A DNA stretch of 64,000 nucleotides, from NCBI RefSeq assembly GCF_002127325.2, contig NC_035439.2:4832110-4896109 (forward strand), in the 5' to 3' direction. This stretch comes from Helianthus annuus. Its lineage: Eukaryota > Streptophyta > Magnoliopsida > Asterales > Asteraceae. Of the stretch, positions 42,222 to 53,399 are shown piece after piece (the first letter of the stretch is position 1; each line of letters begins with the position of its first letter). The notes under the pieces were generated by a model. That model ran no database searches. It saw nothing but the letters and a program-made list of their open reading frames with translations, and had not been told where the DNA came from. The translations under genes and the position numbers were made by a program.

Positions 42222-43828
42222 ATGATGCTTCGGAATTCCCCTGCTAAAGATCACCGGAAGGAAAGCCCCTTCAAGAGTCAAGGGATCATCACAGACTCTG
42301 CTAAAGAACGCTGTATCTTCACCGATCCTCAAATAGACAGGGTCCGGTACTGTTTTCCTGCAAACACCGTGTTCAAACCCTATGATCCTTCTGCCCTGAG
42401 CGATCATACTTCTGATTCATGGGTTGCCTTCCCTGTGACCCCGTTTGCCATAGGTTACACATATCCTTTCCCAGATTTCACCCAGTCCTTCTTTTCCCTG
42501 ACCGGCATATCCTACATCCAAGCTATGCCGATGATCTGGAGGGTCTTATATACCCTTGAAAGGATCATCGAGCAGGAGGGGATAGATTTAGGCATGGCTG
42601 AGTTAGGAGAACTGTATGACCTGACCACCTTTGGTTCCCATCGCTATCTATTCAAACGAAAACCTGGGGAGGAGCATCCAATCTTCAAGGCCACCAAGAA
42701 TGACACCAACTGGAAGCGGCGCTTCTTGTTTGTGAGGAGAGATTCTATCCCAGGTGGGAAGGATCTACCCAAGACGTGGGCTACCCATGGTAGGATGAAG
42801 GATCCTGGGGAAGATCACCAGAGAACCTTTCTTTTGATATAAGGATCACTGACTTTTTATTGTTCTTTTGTTGTACAGCTATCTCCGTTGCACATCTCAG
42901 ACTGACTCCGGCTGCTAAAGAGAGACTCTTGGCTTTCAAGAGACTGGACCCTGAAACAAGAACTTTCAAGTCTACCACCCAAGATTCTTAGGAAGTATCC
43001 TCTGGTTCTGTCACGATGTCAAGTAAGTATCCTTGTTTAAAGATTTAATTAGATAATGAAATTCAAGAAAAATTTAGATACTTATCTTGTTTTGGTTGTG
43101 TAGGTGCTGGAAAGTCCACCAAGTCAGCTTCGAAGTTCAGCATCACCGATCTCGCCAATGTCAAATCCTCGAGGAAGAAGACTCCTGCTAGCCCAACTGC
43201 TTCAATCCCCAAGGCACCCCTCAGAGGGAAGGGAGGCAAGAAAAGAAAGGCCTCCGAAGCTGAGGATTTGCAAGGCCTTTCCTTGATCCGCCAACAGTAC
43301 ATGGACTACTTCAATGAGGTAAGGATCACTGTCCCTGCTTGTACATCCTGCTTGCATGTGGATCACTTGGTTCTGATAATATCCTTGTTTTCCTTGCAGA
43401 AATTTGCTGAGATAGAGACCTATGTTGGCCACGTTGAGGATCAGGATAGCAAGATCGCTGATTTTCAACAAGTTGCTGTGCTGAAAGACCTCAAGATAGC
43501 CGATCTTCAGAAGGATCTCCAGGCCACCAAGAATGATGCTGCCAAGATGCTGATCAACTTTGACTATGAGAAGCACGAGATCACCCAGGATGCTAAGGTC
43601 TCCGCCGCCATAGCAATGTACAAGATCCAGCTGCAAATGGCCATGGAAGCTCAGGATCCTGCTTTTGACAAGAGCACCTGGGACGTGGAGGGTTGGAAAG
43701 CAAGGCTAGCTGAACTGGAGGACGATGAAGAGGCTGAGGAGATCTTGACACTTGAGGCTGGAGGCAGTGGCAAGGATCAGGGTGGTGAGGCAAGTGGAGC
43801 TGGTGGTGAGGATGCAGCGAAGGTCTAG
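42222..43828 (+). pseudogene. Antisense four-exon gene of element B
   Basis: Exons 42222-42789 (568 bp), 42879-43022 (144), 43104-43318 (215) and 43400-43828 (429) are joined by GT-AG introns of ~80-90 bp, and the frame is kept across all joins. Exon 1 contains SFFSLTGISYIQAMPMIWRV, LYTLERIIEQEGIDLGMAEL and TNWKRRFLFVRRD. Exon 3 has a basic GKGGKKRKAS patch. Exon 4 is a heptad-rich coiled coil ending in an acidic tail and glycine-rich GGEASGAGGEDAAKV. A TAG at 42989-42991 (CAG in C and D) interrupts exon 2, so this copy is probably dead. The exon 1 region resembles plant 'putative gypsy type transposon' (Transposase_28-like) proteins; function is unknown. It sits on the strand opposite to B's gag-pol. 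Confidence 0.8.
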
Positions 43829-44137
43829 GCTGCAGGATTGGGCAATGATGGAAATTTCGAGACTTAGCCGGAGCCCAATTTTTTTTGTTTAGTGGTTGTT
43901 TGTTTTGAACAATTTGATGGTCTGTACTTGTGAACAATAGTTTTTAGGATTAAGGATCTAGGATCCTTCAGACAATAGGTAGGATTACATATGGTGGAGG
44001 GATCCTCTGTTTGGGGGATGAAACCATTGTGATCCTGCCGTTTTTACTTTCCTACACAACTTTAAACCTATTATGATGGACACCCTTTATCTACCCCAGC
44101 GGACGGGCCACGTATTGCTGGTAGATGCTTGGGGTAG
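43829..44137 (-). other. Element B sequence between antisense gene and break
   Basis: Non-coding, homologous to 53400-53740 of D (shared GGAGCCCAATTTTTT, GTGGAGGGATCCTCTGTTTG, GACGGGCCACGT). It ends at the C insertion. The 5 bp before C are GGTAG. Confidence 0.7.
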
Positions 44138-44855
44138 TGTTAGGGCAAGATTTTAATGACCTGTGATCCTTACATGATATCCTAACGAGTGATCCTTGTT
44201 TCTTTGGCAGATAGCGATCCTCAGAAGAGCTTCAGGATCAGGATCATGGATCATCCTAAGGATCCTCATACTAACGATTGTTCTCTTTGAATTTAATGTT
44301 GTTTTGCAAGAATTACGAGTTGGACCTGGTCTTGGCAACGTTATCAAGGAATCTTTCACGTAAATCTCGCACATACACCGCCGGAAATAGACGTTGTGGA
44401 GAATAAGGAAACTCAGCACAATTTACGGGCAATTAGTTAGGCTAAATTTACTTCTATTTCTAAAGGGGTAACGAGCTAGTAGTTAGGTGACTTGCCTAAA
44501 ATTCGACCACACACGCTTATATAAATTGCACTCTTGAGCATTCGGAAGACACAACACACTTCTTACACACTCTAGCATACTACACCATAGTGATCCTTGT
44601 ACCTAGCTCGTTACCATCCAAAGTTGTAAACATTGTTTATTATATTGAAGTTTGGTGATCGGTAGTTTCCATCACCCGAGGTTTTTTATGCCGGAGATCA
44701 TTCATTGATCAAGGGCTTTTTCCTCGTATAAATCCTTGTGTCACTTGTGCAATTTTCATTTAAGTGATCCTTATCTTTGTTCATCATACCAAGCATCATT
44801 CCCCGTTTACAAAGAGTTTGGTTGCATTATCCTTGTGTGATTTTTGACCAAAACA
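44138..44855 (+). repeat. Element C 5' LTR
   Basis: 718 bp, TGTTAGGGCAAG to GACCAAAACA, with TATA box TATATAAA at 44518-44525. GGATC/GATCC words are very dense (seven within 44161-44280). Confidence 0.9.
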
Positions 44856-44858
44856 GTT

Positions 44859-44876
44859 TGGCGCCCACCGTGGGGC
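44859..44876 (+). other. Element C primer binding site
   Basis: TGGCGCCCACCGTGGGGC, three bases after the LTR, identical to A and D. Confidence 0.8.
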
Positions 44877-44933
44877 AATTGGTGCTTCATTCATAAGAAA
44901 GTTTTTCTGTTGGTGATCATTCCGGAGTGTTGC

Positions 44934-47486
44934 ATGGCTTCATCGTTGAAGAATACCTCCACAGCGATGTCTGCAGTCAATTCATCTAAGGGCGTTCCAC
45001 CTTTGCCTCCACCACCAGCTGGATCTCAGAAAAATGCTGAGAAGAGACCAACTCCTGTTTTCTCTAAACCTTCATCTTCTTCTGCTCTAACTTCTTCTGC
45101 TCCCAGTACCAGTGATATATTTACTTTGATTTTGCAGATGAGGGATCGTATGCAGCAGCAGGATGAAACTAATGACAGGATCCTCAAGGAAATCGGAGAT
45201 CTCAAAAGGCAAAAGAAAACGGCAGAGGATCATTCTCCACTAATGCCCAAATCTTTGAATTTTGATACTCCGATGATTACTTCTCAGCCATCAGAGGTCC
45301 CAGACATTCAACATGTGGTTGGATCAAGAGGAGTACACCTCGGCTCAGCAACAGTGACTCAGGCATCAGGTTCATATTTCCAGCCAGCAGGATCCTGTAC
45401 TCAGCATATGGGATCCTTCATGAATTCAGGAGCCTACTCAGGAGCACAGCAGGTTCTAGGATCCTCCTTTGTTCCAGGATTATCCCAGGTTCAAGGATCC
45501 TCCTTTGTTCCAGGATCATCCCATGTTCAGGGATCCCTTCAGATGCCAGGATCTTTGAAGAATTTGCAAACAGGAAGTTCAGATGTCCATCAAGGAGATT
45601 TTATTCCAATGCAGACCATTGCTTCCACTGGTCCCTCCATCATCCCAGAATCCCAGCAATATGGATTCACATCTAATGTTCCTAACTTGAACCCGATGGG
45701 AGGTAACACTTTTAATAATTCTCTTACCACTAACCATGGATTCATGCAGGATACAGGTATCAACCATGCTATGGCCAGAGAACTGCAGAAACTAAAGGAT
45801 ATGATATCAAGTGTTCCAGGGGTAGTCAAACCTATCCCGGAGATTGCAGATGGAAGCCATAAGGTATCTCGTTTTGCACCACCAATTTGTGATGCTGAGA
45901 TACCCAAAAGATTCCATATTCCATCTATGAAGCTGTATGATGGTACAACGGATCCTGAGGAACACATAGCACAATACAGGGAGAGGATGGAGATCAATCC
46001 GATTCCAGAAAGGTTAAAGGAAGCATGCCTATGCAAGGGATTTGGATCCACTCTTACTGGTTCAGCTCTTAAATGGCTGCTAAGTCTTCCCCCTTACTCT
46101 ATTACTTCGTTTGCTAATTTAGTTAACTTATTCAATAATCAATTTTCTTGTAGCAGAAAATTTGAAGGATTGACTAGTGATTTATATAGGATAACTCAGG
46201 GTCATAATGAATCATTAAGGGATTATATAACCAAATTTAGTAAAGAATCCTTGGACATTCCCAACTTGGATGTAGCCACAGCTGTCGAGGCCTTCAAAAT
46301 GGGGTTGCTTAGGGATTCATTGTTCTATGACGATCTTGTTATGACACCATGCAGGAACCTAGACGAAGTAAGGACTCGGGCACTCAGGTTCATCCGGCTA
46401 GAGGATGACAAGAGGATCCAGGAGAGACAAGTAGGATCCTCAAAACAAGAAAAGCAAGGATCCTCTTTCAAAAGCAACAAATTCAAATCCTATAACAGAA
46501 CTGACAACCAGAATGTGCATGCTGTTGACCAAGAAGAGGATGATGAGGATTATCCTCCGATTTCTGAATACTGTTTTTCCGTTGATAACCATGAACTAAT
46601 CCTTGCAATGCAGAATCTAGGAGAAAAAGCCAGATGGCCCAGAAAAAATGACAAACCAGCCGCAGCTAAAGACAAATCAAAATGGTGTGCATACCACGAG
46701 GATTTTGGGCATTTAACAGAAGAATGCATCGCATTAAGAAAGGAAATTGGATATCTGCTGAGCAAGGGGCATTTAAAAGAGTTGTTGGGAAGAAAAAAGC
46801 AAAGGACTCAGGATCCTGAAAGGATCCCTGAAAAGGCTCCAGCCCTTCCGGCAGATGCACAAGTGATAAACTTTATTTCCGGAGGATCAGACATCTGTGG
46901 TACATCCTTTTCAGCAGCTAAAAGGCATGCAAAGGAAGCTAAAATGGATAATGGAGAAAGACCTATTCGAACATCAAGTGTCTCGGAAGGAAAAGTGATA
47001 ACCTTTGATGAGGATGATCGCGTAGACATCCAGGATCCTCATCATGATAGTTTAGTTATTACTCTCTTTATTTCTAACCATTTTGTCCGCAGGATCCTAA
47101 TTGACGGAGGAAGCTCAGTAAACATTATCCAGCTTGATGTTCTGAAGAAAATGGGTATTCCTGAATCAGACATCACACCAAGATCCTCCGTGCTTGTGGG
47201 ATTTAGTGGCGAAACTAAGAAAACCTTGGGGGACATCAAACTCCCAATTTACGTGGAAGGATTACATAATTATCAAAAATTTTGTGTTATTAACTATTTG
47301 CCTTGTTGTAATGTTATCCTTGGCAGGCCCTGGATACACGATATGAAGGCAGTTCCATCCACCTACCATCAATGTGTGAAGCTCCCTAGCCCTTGGGGAA
47401 TAATCAAGATCGATAGTGATCAGCAGGAGGCTAAGGATTGTTACACCTCATCAATGAAACCAGCCTCGAAATCAAGGGAGCAATAG
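44934..47486 (+). CDS. gag: Element C Gag-protease, intact (850 aa)
   Basis: The start MASSLKNTS is shared with D; the upstream extension lies in the LTR/PBS and has no ATG. Order: P/S-rich head, coiled coil (MRDRMQQQDETNDRILKEIG, residues ~70-95), repeats of GSSFVPG/QVQGSS (~180-215), Gag domain (KLYDGTTDPEEHIAQYRERM to RALRFIRLEDDK, ~323-492), C-H-H-C knuckle WCAYHEDFGHLTEEC (~583), and aspartic protease RRILIDGGSSVNIIQL (~720; DGG in place of DTG). It forms the particle and processes polyproteins. It ends CAA-TAG-CAA-TTA, and the pol frame continues directly, so Gag-Pol is probably made by readthrough. This is the only undamaged gag of the nest. Confidence 0.9.
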   Translation: MASSLKNTSTAMSAVNSSKGVPPLPPPPAGSQKNAEKRPTPVFSKPSSSSALTSSAPSTSDIFTLILQMRDRMQQQDETNDRILKEIGDLKRQKKTAEDHSPLMPKSLNFDTPMITSQPSEVPDIQHVVGSRGVHLGSATVTQASGSYFQPAGSCTQHMGSFMNSGAYSGAQQVLGSSFVPGLSQVQGSSFVPGSSHVQGSLQMPGSLKNLQTGSSDVHQGDFIPMQTIASTGPSIIPESQQYGFTSNVPNLNPMGGNTFNNSLTTNHGFMQDTGINHAMARELQKLKDMISSVPGVVKPIPEIADGSHKVSRFAPPICDAEIPKRFHIPSMKLYDGTTDPEEHIAQYRERMEINPIPERLKEACLCKGFGSTLTGSALKWLLSLPPYSITSFANLVNLFNNQFSCSRKFEGLTSDLYRITQGHNESLRDYITKFSKESLDIPNLDVATAVEAFKMGLLRDSLFYDDLVMTPCRNLDEVRTRALRFIRLEDDKRIQERQVGSSKQEKQGSSFKSNKFKSYNRTDNQNVHAVDQEEDDEDYPPISEYCFSVDNHELILAMQNLGEKARWPRKNDKPAAAKDKSKWCAYHEDFGHLTEECIALRKEIGYLLSKGHLKELLGRKKQRTQDPERIPEKAPALPADAQVINFISGGSDICGTSFSAAKRHAKEAKMDNGERPIRTSSVSEGKVITFDEDDRVDIQDPHHDSLVITLFISNHFVRRILIDGGSSVNIIQLDVLKKMGIPESDITPRSSVLVGFSGETKKTLGDIKLPIYVEGLHNYQKFCVINYLPCCNVILGRPWIHDMKAVPSTYHQCVKLPSPWGIIKIDSDQQEAKDCYTSSMKPASKSREQ

Positions 47487-47492
47487 CAATTA
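47484..47492 (+). promoter_or_regulatory. Putative readthrough stop signal (TAG CAA TTA), element C
   Basis: The gag-protease stop TAG is followed by CAATTA and preceded by CAA. UAG-CAR-YYA is the well-known tobamovirus readthrough context. RT is in the same frame with no other stop before it. The hexamer after the stop is identical in A (39489-39497) and D (58142-58134). Confidence 0.7.
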
Positions 47493-50400
47493 AAGTATCC
47501 TCCAAGGTATATCTTGGAGGCAAGAGAACAGGATGTGGACGAAATACTCTTGGGTCCTGATGATCCTGAATCCAAAATCTATATCGGATCAGGGATCCTT
47601 GGACAAATGAAAGAAGACATTGTATCCTTCCTCAAAAGAAGAAAATCTACCTTTGCATGGAAACATGAGGATATGACAGGTATATCTAAGGATATTATCA
47701 CTCATAAACTTGGCATTGACAGGTCAGTTAAACCAATCCATCAAAAAAGGAGGAAGTTTGCACCAGAAAGAAATGCCATTATCCAGGAAGAGGTAGAAAG
47801 ATTACTACGAGCAGGTATGATTAGAGAAGTGAAGTATCCAAAATGGCTGGCCAATGTGGTTGTTGTTCAAAAGAAAAATGGAAAGTGGAGGGTATGTGTC
47901 GATTTCACTGATTTGAATAAGGCATGTCCCAAGGATCCTTTCCCATTACCCCACATTGACTCCATGGTGGATGCAACGGCGGGTCATGAACTGTTAACCT
48001 TTATGGATGCAACATCTGGATTCCAACAAATTCAGATGGAACCATCTGACCAAGAGGATACGGCTTTTATGACCCCAACCGGTTTATATTGTTATATTGC
48101 TATGCCGTTTGGATTAAGGAATGCAGATGCAACATATCAAAGGCTGGTGAACACGATGTTCAAAGATCAAATTGGACAAACTATGGAAGTGTACATAGAC
48201 GATATGGTAGTAAAATCCAAAAAAGATGAGGATCACCTAAGGGACTTGGAGGAAGCATTTGATATCCTTGATAGTTATAACATGAAGCTTAATCCTTCAA
48301 AATGTCACTTTGGTGTTAAAGCAGGCAAATTCTTAGGATATATGGTAACCCAGAGGGGCATTGAAGCAAGCCCGGAACAAATCAAAGCATTGGTGAATAT
48401 CAAATCCCCTGCCAACGCTAAGGATGTGCAAAGACTAACAGGCAGGATAGCAGCTTTAAACAGATTTATATCCAAATCCTCAGAAAAGTTTAAAGAATTC
48501 TATGATATCCTAAGAAAAAACAAGAAATTCTAATGGACGGAAAAGCATGAGAATGCTTTACAAGCCCTCAAAGAATACATGTCCTCAGCTCCAGCATTGA
48601 TGAAACCAGAAAAAGGAGATGTGTTATCCTTATATCTTGCGGTATCCTCAAAAGCAGTAAGTGCAGTCCTTGTTAAGGATCATGAAGGTACACAATATCC
48701 TGTCTATTATGTAAGTAAGAGTTTACTTGATGCTGAATCCAGGTATTCACACCTTGAAAAACTTATTCTTGCACTAATTATGGCATCTACTAAACTAAGA
48801 CATTATTTTGAAACCCATGTTATTGTTGTTAGAACTAATTTTCCAATTAAGAATGTCCTCAGGAAACCAGAGATGTCCGGAAGGATGGCTAAGTGGGCAG
48901 TAAAGCTTAGTGCCCATGATATAAGATATGAGCCTAGAACAACCATCAAATCTCAAGCATTAGCAGACTTTGTGGCTGATTTCAGTAGTGATTTACAAAA
49001 GGAAGCCGAATTGGAAGTCCAGCAGCTGGATGAGACCAAGCATCCTTGGATACTGCATACTGATGGATCCTCAAATGTTAAAGGCACGGGGCTTGGTATA
49101 CTACTAAAATCGCCACAGGGGGACATAATACCCCACTCCATAGCTTGTGAGTTCCAAGCCACTAATAATGAGGCTGAATATGAAGCCTTAATCGCTGGTT
49201 TGCAAATTGCTAAGCATATGGGGATCAGGTATCTTGTGGTATACGTGGATTCATTGTTAATCACTAATCACTTTAATGGATCCTATGCTGTTAAAGGTGA
49301 AAAACTAACCAAATATTTAGAGATAGTCAAAGAATTGGCACTCTCCTTTGTTTTCTTCAGTTTGACATAGGTACCAAGGGAAGAAAATACAGAAGCTGAT
49401 GCATTGGCCAATCTAGGATCATCTTTGAAGATCCCAGAGGATATAAGTATCCCCATCATCCATATCCAGGCTCCTGCTATTGAAAATCAGGTGGCCATGG
49501 AAATAGAAGAGGATTCTGCAATGATCCCTAGTGAGGATACTCAATCTTGTTCAGGATCATGGATCTCACCAATCATGAGATACTTACAACACGGAGAGAT
49601 TCCTATGGGAGAAAACCCTAGGGCTTTCAGAATTAAGGTATCTCAATTCACAATCTTAAATAACATGCTGTATAAGCGATCTCTTGCAGGACCATATTTA
49701 AGATGTATCGAGGATCCTGAAGTTCAAGAAGTTTTAAAAGACTTCCATGAAGGAGATTGTGGAAACCACACTGGGGGCAGGGCATTGTTCTCAAGGATCT
49801 TAAGGACATGATACTACTGGCCAACTATGAAAAGGGATGCTGTGGAGTATGCTAAGAAGTGTGATCCTTGTCAAAGACACAACAATTTCCTTCATCAGCC
49901 GGCTGAATTTCTACATCCTATACCATCCTCTTGGCCATTTATGAGATGGGGGATGGATATAGTTGGCAAGCTCCCTAAGGCACCTGGTGGAAAAGTGTTC
50001 ATGCTTGCTATGACTGATTACTTCTCCAAGTGGATAGAGGCTGAAGCCTTTGCCCAAGTCAGAGAAAAGGAAGTTATATCCTTTATTAAGAGAAATATTA
50101 TAACTAGATTTGGCATTCCTTCTGAAATTGTATGTGATAATGGTTCCCAATTTATTGGGAGCAGAACTACTAACTTTTGTGACTGCTGGGGGATTAAGAT
50201 GATAACATCAACACCAGTCCACCCACAAGCTAATGGTCAAGCAGAATCATCCAACAAGATCATCATCAACAATTTGAAGAAGAAACTTGGATCCAAGAAG
50301 GGGAAATGGGCAGAAGAATTACCTTATGTGCTTTGGGCTGATAGGACAACCCCCAAGAATGCTACTGGTCAAACACCATTCTCTTTGGTATTTGGGGCAG

Positions 50401-50741
50401 AATCAGTGATCCCAACAGAAATGGTGGTTCCAACTGCTAGAACAAGCACCCGTGATCCTGAGGAAAATGATCAGAACTTGGTTCAAGACTTGGATACTAT
50501 TGAGGAAGTCAGGGATTTGGCTAGGATAAGGATGGCTAGCTACCAACAAAGAATGGCTGGTGCTTACAACAAAAATGTCAGGATAAGGAAATTCCAAGTT
50601 GGGGATATGGTATTGAGAAAAGCATTCCAAAATACCACTAATCCTGCTGATGGGAAATTGGCACCAAAATGGGAAAGCCCTTATTTCATTGAAGCCGAAG
50701 CAGGAAAGGGGGCATATAGATTGTTAACCATGGAAGGTAAT
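47487..50741 (+). pseudogene. pol: Element C RT-RNaseH-aRNaseH-integrase, three stops, split
   Basis: Continuous frame after the readthrough stop: RT (WRVCVDFTDLNKACPKDPFP, YIDDMVVKS), RNase H (YPVYYVSKSLLDAESRYSHL), archaeal-type RNase H (LHTDGSSNVKG, NNEAEYEALIAG, VDSLLITNHF, EADALANL) and integrase (CDPCQRH zinc cysteines, [35 protein letters not shown] for D,D,E). Stops are TAA 48531 (GAA in D), TAG 49368 (CAG in D) and TGA 49809 (GGA in D). There are no frameshifts. D is inserted at 50742; the last 17 codons and TAA lie at 61532-61583. Confidence 0.9.
50737..50741 (+). repeat. Target duplication of element D, left
   Basis: GTAAT, repeated at 61528-61532 on the other side of D. Removing D and one copy restores the C pol frame. 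Confidence 0.92.
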
Positions 50742-51458
50742 TGTTTTGGTCAAAAATCACACAAGGATAATACAACCAAACTCTATGTAAACGGGGAATG
50801 ATGCTTGGTTAGTTGTGAAAGTAAAGGATCACTTTAGTTAGAAATATGCCAGTGACACGAGGATTTATACGAGGAAAAAGCCCTTGATCAATGTATGATC
50901 TCCGGCATAAAAAACCTCGGGTGATGGCAACTACCGATCACCAAACTTCAGTATAAGAAAAATGGTTACAACTTCGGATGATAATGAGCTGAGTACAAGG
51001 ATCACTATAGTTTCGAGTGTCTAAGCGTGTGAGAATTGTGTTGTGTGTCTTCCGAATGGGGAAGAGTGTTATATATACAAGTGTGAGTGGCCTATTTTAG
51101 GTAAACAAACTAATAATCAGCTCATTACCCCTTTAGAAATAAAAGTAAATCTAGCCTAAATTATCGCCCTTAAATCATGCCAAGTTTCCATATCCTTCAC
51201 AACGTTCATCTCTGATTAAGAATATGCCAAAGTTGTAAAGACGCGTCCCTTGATTGTGATGCTAAGAGCGGATCCTGCTAGACATTCCTGCAAAATGACA
51301 TTAAGTTCAATGAAAGCAACTGTTAGCATGAGGATCCTATGATGGTCCGTGATCCTGATCCTGGAACTCTGCTGAGGATCACTATCTGCCAAAGAAACAA
51401 GGATCATTGGTTAGGATCACATGTAAGGATCATGTATTATAAAAATCCAGCCCTAACA
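50742..51458 (-). repeat. Element D 3' LTR
   Basis: 717 bp, plus-strand TGTTTTGGTC...CCCTAACA. It is near-identical to 60811-61527. Confidence 0.95.
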
Positions 51459-51472
51459 ATTGCCCCCAAAAT
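51459..51472 (-). other. Element D polypurine tract
   Basis: The minus strand reads TTTTGGGGGCAAT, directly before the 3' LTR. Confidence 0.75.
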
Positions 51473-51544
51473 ATAAGGAGTTATATTGTAAATTGACGAG
51501 TTATATTTTGCTTTGATCTTATCTGTAACGGGCGACTCGGATAA

Positions 51545-51622
51545 CTAGCCGTTAAAGTCGGACTAGCCGTTGCAACCCTTACGTCATTGAAGTGACAATC
51601 CTGCAGATCATCATTATAAATA
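51545..51622 (+). promoter_or_regulatory. Promoter of antisense gene (copy D)
   Basis: Two CTAGCCGTT words (51545, 51563), TACGTCATTG (51580-51589, a decayed form of the TGACGTCA in B) and TATAAATA (51615-51622). The ATG follows at 51766. Order and spacing are as in B. Confidence 0.6.
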
Positions 51623-51765
51623 GGAGATAGAGTTGGGATCAATTTGCATTTAAACTCAAGAGCTACTCCCTTTATAATCTCGTCCAAAAGATCGATCAGG
51701 TATTCTTCCTCTCTTCTTTCCTTCTCTTTCTCTGTTTTTCTTTCTCTTTTCATTCTACTGTGAAT

Positions 51766-53399
51766 ATGTTGCTCCGGAATTCTCCTCACAAGGATCACAA
51801 GAAGAATAGCCCTTTGAAAGGTCAAGGGATCATTAAAGACTCTCCCACCGAGAGGTGCTGCTTCACCGATGCTCACATCGATAGGATTCGTCACTGTTTT
51901 CCGGCGGATGCTATCTTCAAGTCTTTCACTCCCACTGCTTTAAGCGATTTTGTTTCTGACACATGGGTAGCTTTTCCTGCAACTCCGTTCACCGTAGGAT
52001 ATTCGTATCCCTTTCCAGCTTTCACCCAATCTTTCTTTTCCCTGACCGGCATGTCTTATATTCAAGCCATGCCGATGATCTGGAGGGTTTTGTATACCCT
52101 GGAAAGGATCATTGAGCAAGAAGGGATTGATTTAGGAATGGCGGAGCTGGCTGAGATGTATGATCTCACAACGTTTGGATCCTGTCGATATTTGTTGAAA
52201 CGGAAAGCTGGGGAGGATCACCCTGTTCTTAAGGTTACCAAAAATGATACGAACTGGAAGCGACGATTCTTCTTTGTTAGGAGGGATACCATCCCTAATG
52301 GGAAGGATCTGCCCAAGGAGTGGGCTACTCATGGTAGGATAGAGGATCCTGGAAGGATCACCATCAGACTTGTCCCTTATGATGAGGATCACTAATGTCT
52401 TCTTTGTCTTTTGTGCAGCTATATCCGTTGCTCATCTCAAGTTGACCCCTGCTGCAAGAGAGAGAGTTCTAGCCTTCAGAAAGCTTGATCCTGAAATCAG
52501 AAGTTTTCAAGTTGCCACCCAGGATTCACAGGAAGTATCCTCCGCATCTGCCACAATGTCAAGTAAGTATCTTTATTTAAAAAGTAGTTCTATGTAAGAT
52601 TTTAAATTAGTTAGGGTACTTATCTTGTTTTGATTGTGTAGGCGCTGGGAAATCTGTCAAGTCCGCCTCCAAGGTTGGTATTGATGATCTCGCCAATGTC
52701 AAGTCTTCAAGGAAGAAGACCCCTGCTGCTAGTCCCTCTGCTTCAGCCCCTAAAGCTCCTATTAGGGGTAAGGGAAAGAAGAGAAAGGCTTCTGAGGATC
52801 TTCAAGGATTTCCCCTGCTCCGCCAGCAGTTTCTTGATTATGTTAATGAAGTAAGGATCATTGCCCCTGTTGGTTATCCTACTTGAATATCCTGCTTGAA
52901 TATCCTGCCTGTATATCTTGCTTCTTTGAGGATCACCTGGTCCTGAACTTACCTTTTTCCCTTTCTGCAGAAACTTGCTGAAATAGAAACCTACCTTGGC
53001 CACGTCGAGGATCAGGATCGCCAAATCGCCGACCTCCAACAAATGGGCGTGTTGAAGGATCTCAAGGTAGCTGATCTTGAGAAGGAACTCCGGGCTACAA
53101 AGGATGAAGCTGCTCAAATGCTGGTCAACATGGATGGTGAGAAGCAGGAGATCACCCAGGATGCCAAGGTCTCTGCCGCAATAGTTATGTATAAGATACA
53201 ACTGCAGATGGCTGCGGAGGCTCAGGATCCTGCCTTTGATAAAAGCTCATGGGACGTGGAGGGTTGGAAGGCAAGATTGGCAGAGCTGGAGGATGAGGAC
53301 GAAGCTGAAGAGATCCCAATGCTGGAAGGTGGTGAGGCTGGCAAGGATCAGGGTGGAGAGGCTAGTGGAGCCGGTGGTGATGGAGCAGCAAAGGTTTGA
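51766..53399 (+). CDS. Antisense four-exon gene of element D, intact (449 aa)
   Basis: Exons 51766-52333 (568 bp), 52419-52562 (144), 52642-52850 (209) and 52971-53399 (429) sum to 1350 bp, 449 codons plus TGA. All introns are GT-AG (85, 79, 120 bp) and phases close. Exon 1 encodes a globular region (FTQSFFSLTGMSYIQAMPMI, WRVLYTLERIIEQEGIDLGM, NDTNWKRRFFFVRRD) similar to plant 'putative gypsy type transposon' proteins. Exon 3 encodes a basic stretch RGKGKKRKAS, a likely nuclear signal. Exon 4 encodes a long coiled coil (GHVEDQDRQIADLQQMGVLK and on), an acidic patch and a GGEASGAGGDGAAKV tail. It lies opposite to gag-pol, converging with it. This is the only complete undamaged copy seen; its role is unknown. 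Antisense extra ORFs are documented in Tat-lineage elements. Confidence 0.82.

Larger units (their letters stand above)
41203..44137 (-). mobile_element. Gypsy (Tat-type) element B, 3' part
   Basis: In reverse orientation: 3' LTR (41203-41918), purine tract, and a spliced gene on the opposite (+) strand. At 44137/44138 it is interrupted by element C. Its pol and 5' LTR should lie beyond the window's right edge. The 5 bp before it are GCAAG, the expected target duplication. Confidence 0.8.
44138..50741 (+). mobile_element. Gypsy (Tat-type) element C, left part
   Basis: 5' LTR, PBS, an intact gag-protease frame and RT-RNaseH-aRNaseH-integrase with three in-frame stops. Element D inserted in reverse at 50741/50742, eighteen codons before the end of pol. 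C continues at 61528 with the duplicated GTAAT, and the pol end reads on in frame. Confidence 0.92.

Noticed and set aside
44844..44933. N-terminal extension of element C gag
   Set aside because: It starts at a TTG within the LTR end. The MASSLKN start at 44934 is shared with D.
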